Notes: generated by a model from the sequence alone, not told the origin. A stretch of DNA of 64,000 bases from Rothia mucilaginosa (GCF_001061665.1 NZ_JVSP01000006.1:1-64000), one strand, 5' to 3'. Shown: positions 33,490 through 46,605, counted from the first letter of the stretch. A program made the numbers and translations.

Positions 33490-35451
33490 TTACCAGAGGT
33501 CGTCCTCCGCGCCGTAGGCGGCAAGCTCCTCGCGGATTACCGACATCGATACCGAGGAGGAGTAGCCGCGGCGCGCAAGCATCCCCAGCAGGCGACGGGT
33601 GACCCTATCCTTCTCGGCGCGGTCGCTCAGATCCATGCCGGGGCGTAGCTTCTTGCGCACCAGCTCGGCGGCGTCCTCACGTTCCTGCTCGTCGGTACGC
33701 TGAGCCAGTGCGTTCTCCGCCTCTTCACCGCGCACCCCGCGTTCAGCGAGCTCGCGGCGTAGCGCGGCGCGGGAGAGCTTCTTGGTGCGGCTCTTCTGCC
33801 GCACGAAGGTCTCGGCGTATTCGGCGTCGTCGATGAGCTTGGCCGCCTCGAACTTATCGAGCAGCGGCTCGATGAGCTCGGCTTCGAAGCCTTCTGACTG
33901 GAGCTTCTTGCGCAGCTGCCCCCTGGTCTTTGCTGAGTAGGCCAGCTGGTTGTACACGATGGTCTTGGCGCGGGTGTAGGGGTCGGCTTCCTCGGCGGCG
34001 CGGTCGGCGCGCACCTTCTGCTTCCAGGAGGGGCCCTGCCCGCCCATCCCGGCGGAGCCGTTCCCGCCTTTTCTCGGCGCGCGAACCCCGGAGGCTTGAG
34101 AGGCTCGGGGCGCGGCCGGGCGCTTGCCGCTGCCGATACCCTGAGCCTCCTCCTCGGCGATACCCCGAATAAAGGCTTCCTCGGCCGCGGTGAGCTTCTC
34201 GTTCAAGCTGCTTCCCTCCCTGAATAGGTTGCTCCCCGAGCCGCGACCCGCGGGGCTCTTACGGGTTTCCTCTTCCTCGCTCCGGGCCCCGAATGCGGGC
34301 GCGTAGGGCGAGCGCTTCTGCATCTTCTCCCGCTGCGCCGCACTCATGCGGCGGAATCCGCGTTTGTACTCGCTCGGCTTCTGCCGGTTCGAGCGCTTCT
34401 TCTGCTGTTTCTCCCGCTGCTGTGCCTGGCGCTCAATCTCTTCTTTTTCCTCCGCGGTGAGCCCCGACCCGATGGATGCGGCCCCGGCCCGGCTCATGCG
34501 GCCGGCCGCCATGGGGCGGGGCTCCGCGCCTCCAGGCATGAAGGCCCGCACGGGGGCCTCGTCGATGGAGACGGCCGGCAGGTTCGGATCCACCCGCAGG
34601 CTACGGCGCGGCGAGCCCTCCGAAGATTCCTCGGAGCCTTGCCCTGCTCCCCCGCCCGGTGCGGGTTCGAGGGGTGCCGCGGGCACCGGAAAGTAGCCTG
34701 GGTAGTCGTCCCCGAGATCGCGGGCGATGGGCTCCTCGCGGAAGCCGTGGGCCGCCGGATGCCAATCGGGGAACTCTTCGGTTGCCTCTGGGACCGGCAT
34801 CTTCCAGGAGGTCTTTTCCCCGGAAACCTTGCGCGGGGCTGCGTTTTTCCGGGTTACGTTTTCCTGCGCAGGTTTTGCCTGCGCCAGTTTTTTGGGCTCG
34901 GATCCTACCGCCCGCGATGCTTGGGGCGCGGAGGTCTTCGGAGATGCTTCCTGTGGTGTTTTCGCGGGCCTGTTCGCCCCGGGCTTCTGCTCTACCGGCT
35001 TTTGTTCCCCGGATTTTTGTGCCCCGGATTTTTGCGCCCCGAACTTTTGCGATACGGGCGCTTCCGGTGCCTCCGGTGCCTGACGCGGCACGGCGGGTGC
35101 GTCAGGCTCCGCGGATGCGTACTGCGGAGCCCCCCAGTCGAGGACGGGCTCGGCCAGGGGCGCGGGCGCTTCGAAGGCCAGTGCCTCGAAGGCTCCCAGC
35201 TCGGCCGGGGCGGTGGGTGCTTCAAAGGTGAGGGGTTCAAAGCCTCCGTGAGCCGCGATACCGCCGTCCGCCGATTCGAAACCTGAAAAGCCGTCGGTGC
35301 CCGACACCGCGCCGCCGAAGTTCTGCGCCGGAGAGGACCCGAAGAAAGGTTCGGTTGCGTCCAGGGCGGCGAAACCGGCGTCGTCCTCGCGCATACCGTC
35401 ACGCTCGCCGCCGCGCGCGTTCTCGTCTTGGCCGAATACGCTTCGTTCCAT
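33490..35451 (-). CDS. recX: RecX-domain protein with a giant N-terminal extension
   Basis: RecX limits RecA filament growth. Here only the last 165 of 653 residues form the RecX domain (ADPYTRAKTIVYNQLAYSAK; LIDDAEYAETFVRQKSR; AALRRELAERGV; RLLGMLARRGYS). The preceding 488 residues are predicted disordered: an acidic Phe/Gly/Ala-rich start, a KxG/QK repeat near 155-180 (AQKSGAQKSGEQKP), Lys/Pro-rich stretches, and a charged region (EEIERQAQQREKQQKKRSNR). Usual RecX is 150-250 residues. ATG at 35451 has a strong AGGAGG about 11 nt upstream. Internal starts are possible, and then the true protein would be shorter. It follows recA by about 200 nt. Confidence 0.85.
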   Translation of the reverse strand: MERSVFGQDENARGGERDGMREDDAGFAALDATEPFFGSSPAQNFGGAVSGTDGFSGFESADGGIAAHGGFEPLTFEAPTAPAELGAFEALAFEAPAPLAEPVLDWGAPQYASAEPDAPAVPRQAPEAPEAPVSQKFGAQKSGAQKSGEQKPVEQKPGANRPAKTPQEASPKTSAPQASRAVGSEPKKLAQAKPAQENVTRKNAAPRKVSGEKTSWKMPVPEATEEFPDWHPAAHGFREEPIARDLGDDYPGYFPVPAAPLEPAPGGGAGQGSEESSEGSPRRSLRVDPNLPAVSIDEAPVRAFMPGGAEPRPMAAGRMSRAGAASIGSGLTAEEKEEIERQAQQREKQQKKRSNRQKPSEYKRGFRRMSAAQREKMQKRSPYAPAFGARSEEEETRKSPAGRGSGSNLFREGSSLNEKLTAAEEAFIRGIAEEEAQGIGSGKRPAAPRASQASGVRAPRKGGNGSAGMGGQGPSWKQKVRADRAAEEADPYTRAKTIVYNQLAYSAKTRGQLRKKLQSEGFEAELIEPLLDKFEAAKLIDDAEYAETFVRQKSRTKKLSRAALRRELAERGVRGEEAENALAQRTDEQEREDAAELVRKKLRPGMDLSDRAEKDRVTRRLLGMLARRGYSSSVSMSVIREELAAYGAEDDLW

Positions 35452-35557
35452 CTGCCTGTCCCCTCCTCTCTTTCTAATCCGCCGAAGCCCGTGTGCCTCC
35501 GGTTGGAGGCGCTCCCCCATTGTATCGAGCCGCACCTCCGCCGGTTCCGGCTTAAAC

Positions 35558-35605
35558 GGCAATCGCCGCGCACCGTGCGAAAAGCACAGCGCACGGCGAT
35601 TACCA
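35558..35605 (-). terminator. Hairpin between recA and recX
   Basis: AATCGCCG near 35561 pairs with CGGCGATT near 35595, extended by GG/CC with one mismatch; no T-tract. It may be a partial terminator or processing site that lowers recX expression relative to recA. Confidence 0.4.
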
Positions 35606-35658
35606 CGCGTTGTCGAGCGGGCCGCGCATCCTATCGGGAACGGCCCACGGGCGAGGGC

Positions 35659-36765
<1,107 letters not shown>

Positions 36766-37175
36766 GTTAGTACCTCGTTCTTTGTGGTGTCAGTGATGAC
36801 GTCAATAATGTTTCTAGGAATCGGCGGGGCTCGTCGCCCCAGCTTTTCGCCTGCCGGTTCCTTCTGAGACTACTCTAGGGTCACGGCCTGACAGGATAAG
36901 GCCATTTTCACGATGTGTGGAAAAATCCCGCGGATTTTTCGAAAAATTCTCGATGTGGAAAAGTCTAGCACGAATCGAACAAAATTACGAGGCATTTTCG
37001 AATACCTCGCATAAGATTTCGGCAAATATTTTCGAATATTCGAAACCCGCCCGAGGATGCCTCAATCGGTTCGCGCACACCTTTCGGGGCCTGGGGCGCA
37101 CCGTAACCCGGCCGCCACGCTCCCCCGTAGCGCATCCCCGCGGCATTTAGACACGCCGCCCAGGCACGCGCCGAG
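36766..37175. other. recA upstream region
   Basis: A 410-nt stretch without a gene, AT-rich between 36900 and 37050. On the minus strand it holds -10-like TAGACT (36967-36962), a leader of about 190 nt, a LexA-box-like 16-mer (36975-36990) and a palindrome TTCGAATATTCGAA (37031-37044). Confidence 0.5.
36975..36990. promoter_or_regulatory. Candidate LexA box of recA
   Basis: TCGAACAAAATTACGA matches TCGAAC-N4-GTTCGA at 10 of 12 fixed positions. Its right half coincides with the -35 region (TCGTAA on the minus strand, 17 nt before TAGACT), as expected for a repressor site. Confidence 0.55.
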
Positions 37176-37397
37176 CTAACGCAACGGTTCCTTATCCGGG
37201 CCCCAGCGGCGCTCCTGCGGGATCTCCTGTTCCTCGCAGATGGCAAACCAGACCGTCTTCGGATTGACACCGGCATCCAGCGCCTCCGCCGCCGTCCGGT
37301 GATTCAGGGATCCCAGCACCAGATCCCGGGCCAGCACCGGGGCGTACCCGGCGCCAAATTCGTGCTCCATGAGCGCCCAAAACTCACTCAGCTTCAT
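37176..37397 (-). CDS. DUF3046 protein
   Basis: Small cytoplasmic protein (73 residues) of unknown function, MKLSEFWALMEHEFG at its start and LGSLNHRTAAEALDAGVNPKTVW in the middle. It is always found next to recA in actinobacteria. ATG at 37397 follows AAGGAG at ideal spacing; the longer upstream frame is not credible. Confidence 0.93.
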   Translation of the reverse strand: MKLSEFWALMEHEFGAGYAPVLARDLVLGSLNHRTAAEALDAGVNPKTVWFAICEEQEIPQERRWGPDKEPLR

Positions 37398-37501
37398 CGC
37401 AATCTCCTTCACCGCACCCGGCGGCAGCGTGCCCATTGGCGGAGCACCCACCCCGAGTTCTTCATTCTCACAATTCTGTCTCGCCATTGCTCGACAAAGA
37501 A

Positions 37502-37538
37502 CCGATGCCGCACACCCGTTCGGGGTGTACGGCATCGG
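37502..37538 (-). terminator. Terminator after clgR
   Basis: CCGATGCCG (37502-37510) pairs with CGGCATCGG (37530-37538), extended inward by an ACACC/GGTGT stem after one mismatch. Confidence 0.75.
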
Positions 37539-37574
37539 CCCAATAGCGGTGCGGAGCTTCCGCACCCTCACGTC

Positions 37575-37979
37575 TTAGAGAGAGACGTAGTAGTCGTTCT
37601 TGTAGCGTTCGGACAGCTCAGCCGGAACGGTATCCGGAATCTGAACGCCCTCTGCGACGGCCATACGATCGGCGACCTCGCGCAGCATCTGGGACATCGG
37701 GATGTCCAGAGCCTGGCAGATCCAAGCCAGCAGCTCGGAGGAAGCTTCCTTCTGACCGCGCTCAACTTCACTCAGGTAACCGAGGGAAACGCGGGCACGC
37801 TGCGAAACCTCTCGCAGGGTGCGGCCCTGACGCTGGCGGACATCGCGAAGAACCTCACCGATGGCCTGGCGGAGAGGAACAACTCGTGCTTCCTCAACGA
37901 CCGGAGCCACCTGCTTGGGGGTCTCGTCGATTTCCTTCCACTTCGTAATACCGTTGATTGATACGCGCTGCTTAGCCAT
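37575..37979 (-). CDS. clgR: ClgR-type XRE-family regulator
   Basis: DNA-binding regulator of 134 residues; ClgR activates clp protease and other stress genes in actinobacteria. [40 protein letters not shown] (about 60-95), the hallmark ClgR sequence. The N-terminal [15 protein letters not shown] tail resembles Micrococcaceae homologues. Its place between cinA and DUF3046/recA matches the conserved order. ATG at 37979 has only a weak AAGAAG site. Confidence 0.88.
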   Translation of the reverse strand: MAKQRVSINGITKWKEIDETPKQVAPVVEEARVVPLRQAIGEVLRDVRQRQGRTLREVSQRARVSLGYLSEVERGQKEASSELLAWICQALDIPMSQMLREVADRMAVAEGVQIPDTVPAELSERYKNDYYVSL

Positions 37980-38302
37980 GAGCTTCTTTACCACTTTCCT
38001 GAGTAGTTCCTCCCGACGCGCGGGACTGTACAGAGTTAAGCCTAACTGATTTTTGGGATGCGAGCTACAAAACTCGCTGTTTTCGTCATCTTCTTCAGAC
38101 TTGTATCCATTCAAACAGACCAAGCTATGTGTTTATTCCCTTGAAGCTGGGAGAAGACTGGGAAATTCTTTGAAGCGTAAAATATCCTCCCCGAGTCTTT
38201 CCCCTGTGCCTTCCCCCAAGCTTCACGAGCCCCGCCTCACGTGCCTCACGTGCCTCACACACCGCCTGGTCATGCCACCGGGACGCGCCGCGGGGCTGGG
38301 TC

Positions 38303-38893
38303 CTAGAGGCTCTCCCTCAAAGAGCCGGAGGCGCTCCCCCGCACCGCGCGGGCCAGCAGCGCAATCGCATCCGCGCTCGCCGCCGCACGAACCCGGGCGC
38401 GATCCCCGTCGTAGTGGCGCTCGAACACCTCACACCCGCCCGGGGCGTGCACCCCGATAAACACGGTGCCCACCGGCTGGCCATCCGCGGGGTCGGGCCC
38501 CGCCACACCCGTGGTCGACACCGCGTAATCGGCACCGCACACCCGCGCCGCGCCGGCCGCCATCTGAGCCGCCACCTCCGGGTTCACCGCGCCCTCGGTC
38601 GCAAGCAGCTGAGCGTCCACGCCCAGCACCCGCGCCTTCACCTCGTAGGCGTAAGAAATCACGCCGCCGCGATAGTAGGCCGATGCGCCCGGCACCGTGC
38701 AGATCGCGCCGCCCACGTCCCCGCCGGTCAAGGACTCAGCAGTGGCCACCTGCACCGGACGTTCCTGGGATGCGCACGAGCGCACCGCATCGCGCAGCAG
38801 CAGGGCCGCCGCCTGCGGGGTACCCGAAAAAACCTCAGCGCGCGCCAGCTCGGGCGAGGCCGACTGGGTGCCTTCGTTCAGAAGAGGAACCAT
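38303..38893 (-). CDS. cinA: CinA-family nicotinamide-nucleotide amidohydrolase
   Basis: C-terminal-type CinA (PncC) that deamidates NMN to NaMN in pyridine nucleotide recycling. The 196-residue protein has TAESLTGGDVGGAICTVPGAS, YRGGVISYAYEVKARVLGV and STTGVAGPDPADGQPVGTV, all conserved. It lacks the N-terminal molybdopterin-like domain, as usual in actinobacteria. ATG at 38893 follows AAAGGA. Confidence 0.92.
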   Translation of the reverse strand: MVPLLNEGTQSASPELARAEVFSGTPQAAALLLRDAVRSCASQERPVQVATAESLTGGDVGGAICTVPGASAYYRGGVISYAYEVKARVLGVDAQLLATEGAVNPEVAAQMAAGAARVCGADYAVSTTGVAGPDPADGQPVGTVFIGVHAPGGCEVFERHYDGDRARVRAAASADAIALLARAVRGSASGSLRESL

Positions 38894-39039
38894 GATTCAT
38901 CCTTTCCCGGCGGCCGGGCCGACCCGACCGCCCGTTCACGCGCCCGCTCCTTCCGCGAGCGCCCCGGTGCTCGAGCGCCGCTAACGCTCACCCCGGGTAC
39001 AGTTCGGGGGAGCGGCATGAGCCACTCCCCCATCAACGT

Positions 39040-39696
39040 CTATTGAGCGCGCTGCTTCTGCGCGGCCTGGTTCTGCAACCAGGTGCGACGCAGGTTGTAG
39101 GCATCGCGCACGTACACCAGGCCGGTCCACACGGTAATCGCCGTGACCGCGCCCATCAGCACCCAGCCCGGCACCAGCCAGCCCAGGCCCAGCTGACCCA
39201 GCGGCAGGAGCATCAGCACCAGCGCCACGGTCTGCAGTACCGTCTTGATTTTGCCGCCCTTGCTGGCCGCCATCACGCCGTACTTGATGACGAACAGGCG
39301 CATCACCGTGATGCCCCACTCGCGTAGCAGAATCACGATGGTCACCCACCACCACAGCTCGCCCAGGGCCGAGAGCACAATGAACGCGGCACCGGTCAGG
39401 AACTTATCGGCAATCGGGTCGGCGATCTTGCCGAAGCTCGTGATGAGGTTGCGGGAACGCGCCAGGTAGCCGTCGGCCCAGTCCGTGAGCATCGCGAGGA
39501 TGAAAATCACCCAAGCGAGCCAGCGGTGGGTCGGGTCGTCGGCACCAAAGGTACCGCCACTGACCAGCGCCACGATGAAGAAGGGCACCGCGATGATGCG
39601 CAGAACCGTCAGCACGTTGGGAACGTTCCAATTCGACGTGCGAGGCTGCACCGCCCGGACCTCACCGGTGGGGGCTGGGGTGTGAGCGTCGCTCAT
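39040..39696 (-). CDS. pgsA: CDP-diacylglycerol--glycerol-3-phosphate 3-phosphatidyltransferase
   Basis: Membrane enzyme that makes phosphatidylglycerol phosphate. The 218-residue protein has the CDP-alcohol phosphotransferase motif DWADGYLARSRNLITSFGKI followed by ADPIADK (DxxDGxxAR...GxxxDxxxD) and about five transmembrane segments. ATG at 39696 after GGAG. Downstream of ftsK, as in relatives. Confidence 0.95.
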   Translation of the reverse strand: MSDAHTPAPTGEVRAVQPRTSNWNVPNVLTVLRIIAVPFFIVALVSGGTFGADDPTHRWLAWVIFILAMLTDWADGYLARSRNLITSFGKIADPIADKFLTGAAFIVLSALGELWWWVTIVILLREWGITVMRLFVIKYGVMAASKGGKIKTVLQTVALVLMLLPLGQLGLGWLVPGWVLMGAVTAITVWTGLVYVRDAYNLRRTWLQNQAAQKQRAQ

Positions 39697-39830
39697 GGGT
39701 GCTCCTTAGAATCGGCGGGCTCAACGGGTGAGCCCGGTGTTGCAGTTTCGATGCGGGCCGCACACCGCGCGAGGCACGCGCACAGCCATCGTCAAATATT
39801 GGCACCGAAGGGTATCGGGAACGCACAAAC

Positions 39831-39885
39831 GCCCCGTACGTCCATTATACGGGTGCCTCATCGGGCACCGCCGAACGTGCGGGGC
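39831..39885 (-). terminator. Terminator after ftsK
   Basis: GCCCCGTACGT (39831-39841) pairs with ACGTGCGGGGC (39875-39885, one G-U), enclosing an inner GGTGCC/GGCACC hairpin; followed on the minus strand by GTTTG. Confidence 0.7.
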
Positions 39886-39906
39886 GCATGTGGATAACGC
39901 GTGAGC

Positions 39907-42900
39907 CTAGCGGCCCGTCAGCTGCCAGGCGTCCTCCGAGCCTTCGTCATCGGATTCGTCGTAATAATCGGTAACCGGCTCCCCCGGATCCACCGCGTTC
40001 GCGTACGGGTCGGCCGCCGGGGGCTCCTCGCCGCGAATACGCGCCAGGGTCGCCTGCAGGTCGTCGGGGCGGACCAGCACCTCGCGGGCCTTCGAGCCCT
40101 CCGAGGGGCCCACCACGCCCTGCGACTCCAGCAGGTCCATGATGCGTCCGGCCTTCGCGAAGCCCATGCGCAGCTTACGCTGCAGCATCGAGGTCGAACC
40201 GAACTGCGTGGTAATCACGATCTCGGCCGCCTGCAGCAGATCGTCGAGGTCGTCGCCGATTTCCTCATCAATCTGCTTCTTCGCGGCCGAAACCATCACG
40301 TCCTCACGATAGATGGTCGGGGCCTGCTTCTTCACGTGCTCAACCACGGCGTGAATCTCGGATTCGGAAACCCACGCACCCTGAACACGCATCGGCTTCG
40401 AGGCACCCATCGGCAGGAAGAGCGCGTCACCCTGACCAATCAGCTTCTCGGCGCCGGGCTGATCCAGCACCACGCGGGAGTCAGTGACCGAGGAGGTCGC
40501 AAACGCCATGCGGGAAGGAACGTTCGCCTTAATCAGACCGGTCACCACGTCCACCGACGGACGCTGGGTAGCCAGCACCAGGTGGATACCGGCGGCGCGG
40601 GCCAGCTGCGTGATACGCACGATGGCCTCTTCCACGTCGCGCGGGGCGACCATCATCAGGTCGGCCAGCTCGTCCACGATCACCAGCAGGTACGGGTACT
40701 CGTGAATCGTGCGCTTGCTGCCGGGCTCGGGCTGAACCTTGCCCTCGCGCACCGCCTTGTTGAAGTCGTCCACGTGCTTGTAGCCGTAGTGGGCGAGGTC
40801 GTCGTAGCGGGCGTCCATCTCGCGAACCACCCACTGCAGGGCCTCGGCGGCCTTCTTCGGGTTCGTGATGATGGGCGTAATCAGGTGCGGAATACCCTCG
40901 TAGGCGGTCAGCTCCACGCGCTTGGGGTCGACCATCACCAGGCGCACCTGGTCGGGAGTTGCGCGCATCAGAATCGAGGTAATCATCGAGTTCACGAACG
41001 AAGACTTACCGGCACCGGTCGCACCGGCGACCAGCATGTGCGGCATCTTGGCCAGGTTGGCCAACACGAAGCCACCCTCAACGTCCTTGCCCACGCCCAT
41101 GACCATCGGGTGGTGGTTCGCGTGGGCCTGCGGGGAGCGCAGCACGTCGCCCAGGGCCACGGTCTCGCGGTCGGTATTCGGAATCTCAATGCCGATCGCG
41201 GACTTGCCGGGAATGGGCGAAAGGATGCGCACGTCCGGGCTGGCCACCGCGTAGGCGATGTTCTTGCTCAGCGCCGTCACGCGCTCCACCTTCGTGGCCG
41301 GTCCCAGCTCAATCTCGTAGCGGGTCACGGTCGGGCCGCGCGAGAAACCGGTCACGTGGGCGTCCACCTTGAACTGCTCCAGCACGCTGGTGAGGGCCTC
41401 GACCACGTGCTCGTTGACCTCGGAGGACTCCTTGGCGGGCGGGCCGGAAACCAGCATCTCCTCCGAGGGCAGCACGTAGGCGCCGCGGGAGGACTGCACA
41501 ACCTGCTCGCCGCGAGCCTGCTCGGTGGTCGCGGTCTGGGTGTTGTTCTGCAGGGGGCGGGACAGGCCGCCGCCGGAGCGTGCCGCCTGCTGGGACGCGC
41601 CCTGGTTCGTACTCTGGTTTGCGCCCTGATGCGCACCGGCCGAATGCATGCGGGTCGGAATCGGAGCCTGACCCGCGGCGGCACCTCGGCCGGCCTCCTG
41701 AGCGGGTGCGCCCGCGGGCGGAACCACATCGCGGGGCCTGGTCTGCGGGGCGGGCTCGGAGGGAGCCTGCTGCGAGGGGTCGCCGCCGAAACCATCGTAG
41801 GCTTCCACGTCGAAGAGGGGCTCCTCCCCCGGGATGCGGCCGTGCGCCACCGCGGCGCGCTGCACCTGATCCAGGCGGGCGGCGGGAGCCTGAGAGGCCT
41901 CCACGTCAAAGAGGTCGGGGCCGCTCGAAGCCGCGGCGGGAGCCTGGTTCAGGCGACCGGGCAGGCGACTCAGGCGGTTCGGCTTGGCGCCGGTGCGCGC
42001 GCCGGGAGCGGGGTTGGCGGGCTGCACGGGCATCTGGGTGGTCTCGGGGTGGGCATCGTCCACCACGGCGTTCACGAAGGCCTCGTCACCGGCGTACTCG
42101 TCGAGGGGGCCGTCATCGCCCTTGGAAACGCCAAAGCCCAGCCAGCCGCGCAGGCGCGCCATCAGGCCACCGCCCGAAGAAGAGGCTCGGGCCGGCTTCT
42201 CGTCGTCACCGTACAGGTAGCTGCGGTCGTGCTCCTCGGCGTTCAGGTCCACGGTCTGAGTTGCATCATCCGAGGAGGAGCGCTCGCGGGTGGTGCCGTT
42301 GGGCTTCTCGCCCAGGGCCAGGCCCACCAGGTGCCGGGTGCGGGGCACAATCTGGCGAATCGGGGTGTTGGTCATGACCAGCAACCCGGCGAGCGCCAGC
42401 AGCAGGTGAATCAGAATCTCCACCGCCGCGATACCCCCGCTCAGGCGAACGATGGGGGTGCCGAGGATTACTCCCGTGACGCCGCCTCCGGCCCATACGG
42501 CCTCGAAACCGTCCGCAAAGGTCGGGTGCCCGGCGTGGCGGGCGAAGAAGAGGGAGGTCGCAATCAGCAGAATCAGGGAGCCCAGGGTCACCCGGTTATT
42601 GCGTTTGACCAGGTCGGGGCCTCGGAAGACGCACCAGGCCAGCACGAAGCTGAGCACCGGAATCAGCAGGGCACCCTGGCCGAAGATGCCGCCGAGCATC
42701 GTGTGCCAGGCGTCCAGGGGCGCGCGCAGCAGACCGAGAGAGGTGTGGGCGCGCCAGTTGTACCACTCAACGCCGGCGCTGATGAGGCCGAAGAGCAGCA
42801 GTACGAGCGCGCCGCCATCACGACGCTGTTCGGGTTCCAGGTCGGTGCGCGCCGTGCCAATCGAGCGCACCGCGCCACCGATAGCGTGAGCGATGCTCAG

Positions 42901-43044
42901 CCAGACGGAGGCGATGGCGCCGGCGACAGGATTCGTCGCCTCGGCACCGCGACGGGCACCGCCCCTCGAGGAGGTGGTGCGCTTGCGGGTGGTTTTCTTT
43001 GACTTAGCGGTCGTACTACGACCCTTTGTGGTCCGTGGAGCCAT
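39907..43044 (-). CDS. ftsK: DNA translocase FtsK
   Basis: Septum-anchored motor that moves chromosome termini and activates XerCD recombination. The 1045-residue protein has a Lys/Arg/Thr-rich N-terminus, four transmembrane segments (about 60-215), a long disordered linker (about 250-520), the alpha/beta motor with Walker [10 protein letters not shown] (about 673-681), [12 protein letters not shown] as Walker B and a C-terminal winged-helix gamma domain ([19 protein letters not shown]). The ATG at 43044 lies seven nt after TACTCT with only AAAGG immediately before it, so it may be leaderless. Confidence 0.97.
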   Translation of the reverse strand: MAPRTTKGRSTTAKSKKTTRKRTTSSRGGARRGAEATNPVAGAIASVWLSIAHAIGGAVRSIGTARTDLEPEQRRDGGALVLLLFGLISAGVEWYNWRAHTSLGLLRAPLDAWHTMLGGIFGQGALLIPVLSFVLAWCVFRGPDLVKRNNRVTLGSLILLIATSLFFARHAGHPTFADGFEAVWAGGGVTGVILGTPIVRLSGGIAAVEILIHLLLALAGLLVMTNTPIRQIVPRTRHLVGLALGEKPNGTTRERSSSDDATQTVDLNAEEHDRSYLYGDDEKPARASSSGGGLMARLRGWLGFGVSKGDDGPLDEYAGDEAFVNAVVDDAHPETTQMPVQPANPAPGARTGAKPNRLSRLPGRLNQAPAAASSGPDLFDVEASQAPAARLDQVQRAAVAHGRIPGEEPLFDVEAYDGFGGDPSQQAPSEPAPQTRPRDVVPPAGAPAQEAGRGAAAGQAPIPTRMHSAGAHQGANQSTNQGASQQAARSGGGLSRPLQNNTQTATTEQARGEQVVQSSRGAYVLPSEEMLVSGPPAKESSEVNEHVVEALTSVLEQFKVDAHVTGFSRGPTVTRYEIELGPATKVERVTALSKNIAYAVASPDVRILSPIPGKSAIGIEIPNTDRETVALGDVLRSPQAHANHHPMVMGVGKDVEGGFVLANLAKMPHMLVAGATGAGKSSFVNSMITSILMRATPDQVRLVMVDPKRVELTAYEGIPHLITPIITNPKKAAEALQWVVREMDARYDDLAHYGYKHVDDFNKAVREGKVQPEPGSKRTIHEYPYLLVIVDELADLMMVAPRDVEEAIVRITQLARAAGIHLVLATQRPSVDVVTGLIKANVPSRMAFATSSVTDSRVVLDQPGAEKLIGQGDALFLPMGASKPMRVQGAWVSESEIHAVVEHVKKQAPTIYREDVMVSAAKKQIDEEIGDDLDDLLQAAEIVITTQFGSTSMLQRKLRMGFAKAGRIMDLLESQGVVGPSEGSKAREVLVRPDDLQATLARIRGEEPPAADPYANAVDPGEPVTDYYDESDDEGSEDAWQLTGR

Positions 43045-43051
43045 ACCTTTT

Positions 43052-43057
43052 AGAGTA
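43052..43057 (-). promoter_or_regulatory. -10 hexamer near the ftsK start
   Basis: TACTCT on the minus strand ends seven nt before the ATG at 43044, the same geometry as at other candidate leaderless genes here. Confidence 0.45.
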
Positions 43058-43178
43058 TCAACCTTCCCGTTAATCTAACGATTTCTTCGTTATCAGTGAG
43101 CGCAGCGGCTGCGATGGGGCGTCGCACGCGGGTGCTGGACCCGCCGAAACCCGCCGAGCCAGCCCGCCCTGCCGGATG

Positions 43179-43223
43179 CGCAGGGGGCGGGGCCGACACT
43201 CGGTATCGACCCCGCCCCCTGCG
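43179..43223 (-). terminator. Terminator after rnj
   Basis: A 14-bp GC-rich stem plus three more pairs after one mismatch (43179-43196 with 43206-43223) lies 70 nt past the RNase J stop. Confidence 0.8.
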
Positions 43224-43292
43224 TTTCAGGTAACCCGTTTCAGCCTCGGCCCGAAAGCCGATGCCACCTGCGGGAGGCGGCCGCGCTGATAT

Positions 43293-45008
<1,716 letters not shown>

Positions 45009-45493
45009 CGTGTGTCTCCTCTTTCTATTTTCTTACTATCTGTTGTGTCGTGATTCGTTCGAGGGGCTCAGGCGCCGGGCCTTAGCGTGCGGGCCTACGT
45101 TCGCATCCTCGTTCGTCACGGGAAGTCTAGTGATATGCGTTCCGGGGCGAGTTTCGCTCCGAATACGGGTCTGGAGTGTTCCAAATGTTGTGGAGTTTCC
45201 GAGTGTTCCGGGGTTTCCGCGGGTTACGCGACGTGTTTCTGCGGCCTATCGGTGCCGCGGCGGATCATGGTCGTTTCGGACACCTCGGGAAATACGCCAG
45301 AGCGGACCCCTCGCCGTCGTAACGGCGAGGAGCCCGCGTTGGGGGCCGCGTTCCACGCGTGCTGAAAGCATGCGTCACGGTAATTCGCTATGAGCGGCCA
45401 AATTACCGCGTGGGCGGCCAAAAGTCTCTCTTAACCTGCTTCACGCCGCCCGAGCACACTAGCCCGGACGTATAAAAGAAGCTGAATAAAAGT
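45009..45493. other. Non-coding region between dapA and rnj
   Basis: No gene is seen in 485 nt. It holds a 9-bp hairpin CCTCGCCGT/ACGGCGAGG (45309-45330), probably the dapA terminator, a CGGTAATT/AATTACCG inverted repeat (45378-45408), a short repeat GCGGCCAAA (about 45394 and 45414), and a degenerate GAGTGTTCC/GAGTTTCC run near 45174-45215 upstream of rnj. Confidence 0.5.
45309..45330 (-). terminator. Possible terminator after dapA
   Basis: Perfect 9-bp stem with loop CGTA, about 165 nt past the dapA stop; no T-tract. Confidence 0.45.
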
Positions 45494-46429
45494 TTATGCG
45501 TTTTTCAGGGTGTGGGCAAGGCTGGAGGTCATCAGGTCCTCGCGCATGGCGGCCAGCACCTCCGGTTCGGAGAGCACGTGCGGCAGGCGAACGATCGGCT
45601 GGCCCAGCACGCCCTGCCAGGCGAGAATCTCCTTGGCGGCCACGCAACCGGGGGCGCGACCCATGGTGGCGCGCACGATCGGAGCCAGCTCCAGGTGCAG
45701 GCGCTGCGCTTCCACGAGGTCCTGGGCCACCACCGCGTCAATGAGCGCGCGGAAGAGGTTCGGGGCCACGTGCGCGGTCACAGACACCAGGCCGACGGCA
45801 CCCATCGCCATCCAGGGCAGGGTCAGGCCGTCGTCGCCGCTGTAGTAGTGCAGATCGGTGGTTGCCATGACCTCGGTTGCGGCGCCGAAATCAGCCTTGG
45901 CGTCCTTCACGGCGACGATGCTGTCAATCTCGGCCAGGCGGCGGTAGGTTTCGGGGGCAATCGGGATGCCCGCGCGGCCCGGGATGTCGTAAAGCATCAC
46001 GGGAGTGTCGGTGGCCTTGGCCACGGTGGAGAAGTGGGCGTACACGCCCGGCTGGGTCGGCTTGTTGTAGTAGGGGGTCACGACCAGCAGGCCGTCCACG
46101 CCGACCTTCTCTGCACGGTGGGCCAGCTCAATGGTGTGCGCGGTGTCGTTTGAACCCACGCCGGCAATGATCTTGGCGCGAGAGCCGACGGTGTCCTTCA
46201 CAATTTGGAAGACGCGCTCGTTCTCGTCGTCGGTCATGGTCGAGTACTCGCCGGTGGTGCCGCAGACCACCAGGCCGTCGTGACCGTTATCGACCAGGTA
46301 GTTCGCCAGGTCTGCCACCTGCTTCTCGTCCACGGAGCCGTCCTGCGCGAAGGGGGTGACCATCGCGGTCAGCAGGCGGCCGAAGACGGGCTCAACAAAG
46401 GTGCCGGGGTTAGATAGGTTCTCAGACAT
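45494..46429 (-). CDS. dapA: 4-hydroxy-tetrahydrodipicolinate synthase
   Basis: First committed enzyme of the lysine/diaminopimelate pathway, condensing pyruvate with aspartate semialdehyde. The 311-residue barrel has GTTGE (57-61), Tyr147 (LYDIPGRAG) and the Schiff-base Lys175 (IVAVKDAKAD). ATG at 46429 is six nt after a TACCCT -10-like hexamer and lacks a proper ribosome-binding site. Confidence 0.97.
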   Translation of the reverse strand: MSENLSNPGTFVEPVFGRLLTAMVTPFAQDGSVDEKQVADLANYLVDNGHDGLVVCGTTGEYSTMTDDENERVFQIVKDTVGSRAKIIAGVGSNDTAHTIELAHRAEKVGVDGLLVVTPYYNKPTQPGVYAHFSTVAKATDTPVMLYDIPGRAGIPIAPETYRRLAEIDSIVAVKDAKADFGAATEVMATTDLHYYSGDDGLTLPWMAMGAVGLVSVTAHVAPNLFRALIDAVVAQDLVEAQRLHLELAPIVRATMGRAPGCVAAKEILAWQGVLGQPIVRLPHVLSEPEVLAAMREDLMTSSLAHTLKNA

Positions 46430-46435
46430 ATTTCC

Positions 46436-46441
46436 AGGGTA
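46436..46441 (-). promoter_or_regulatory. -10 hexamer of leaderless dapA
   Basis: TACCCT on the minus strand ends six nt before the ATG at 46429. Confidence 0.5.
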
Positions 46442-46605
46442 CCCCCGAAATGCAGGTTTTTACTACATAACGCATAAATTTTCATATAGTGTCGCGCGGC
46501 ACCCCCCCTCCCCCCGCACGCCGCGGTGGGTTCCCGAGGTGCCTCCCGCGGGCCCCGGCCCGATAGACCGCCCCGGCTCGCCGAACTAATACTCATACGG
46601 CAAAA

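Noticed and set aside
34639-35286. A 215-codon plus-strand frame opposite recX
   Set aside because: Arg/Gly/Phe-rich shadow of the low-complexity recX extension; no start signal.
39901-43002. A 1033-codon plus-strand open frame
   Set aside because: It lies antisense to ftsK and its His/Gly/Arg/Leu-rich composition is typical of a shadow frame in high-GC DNA.
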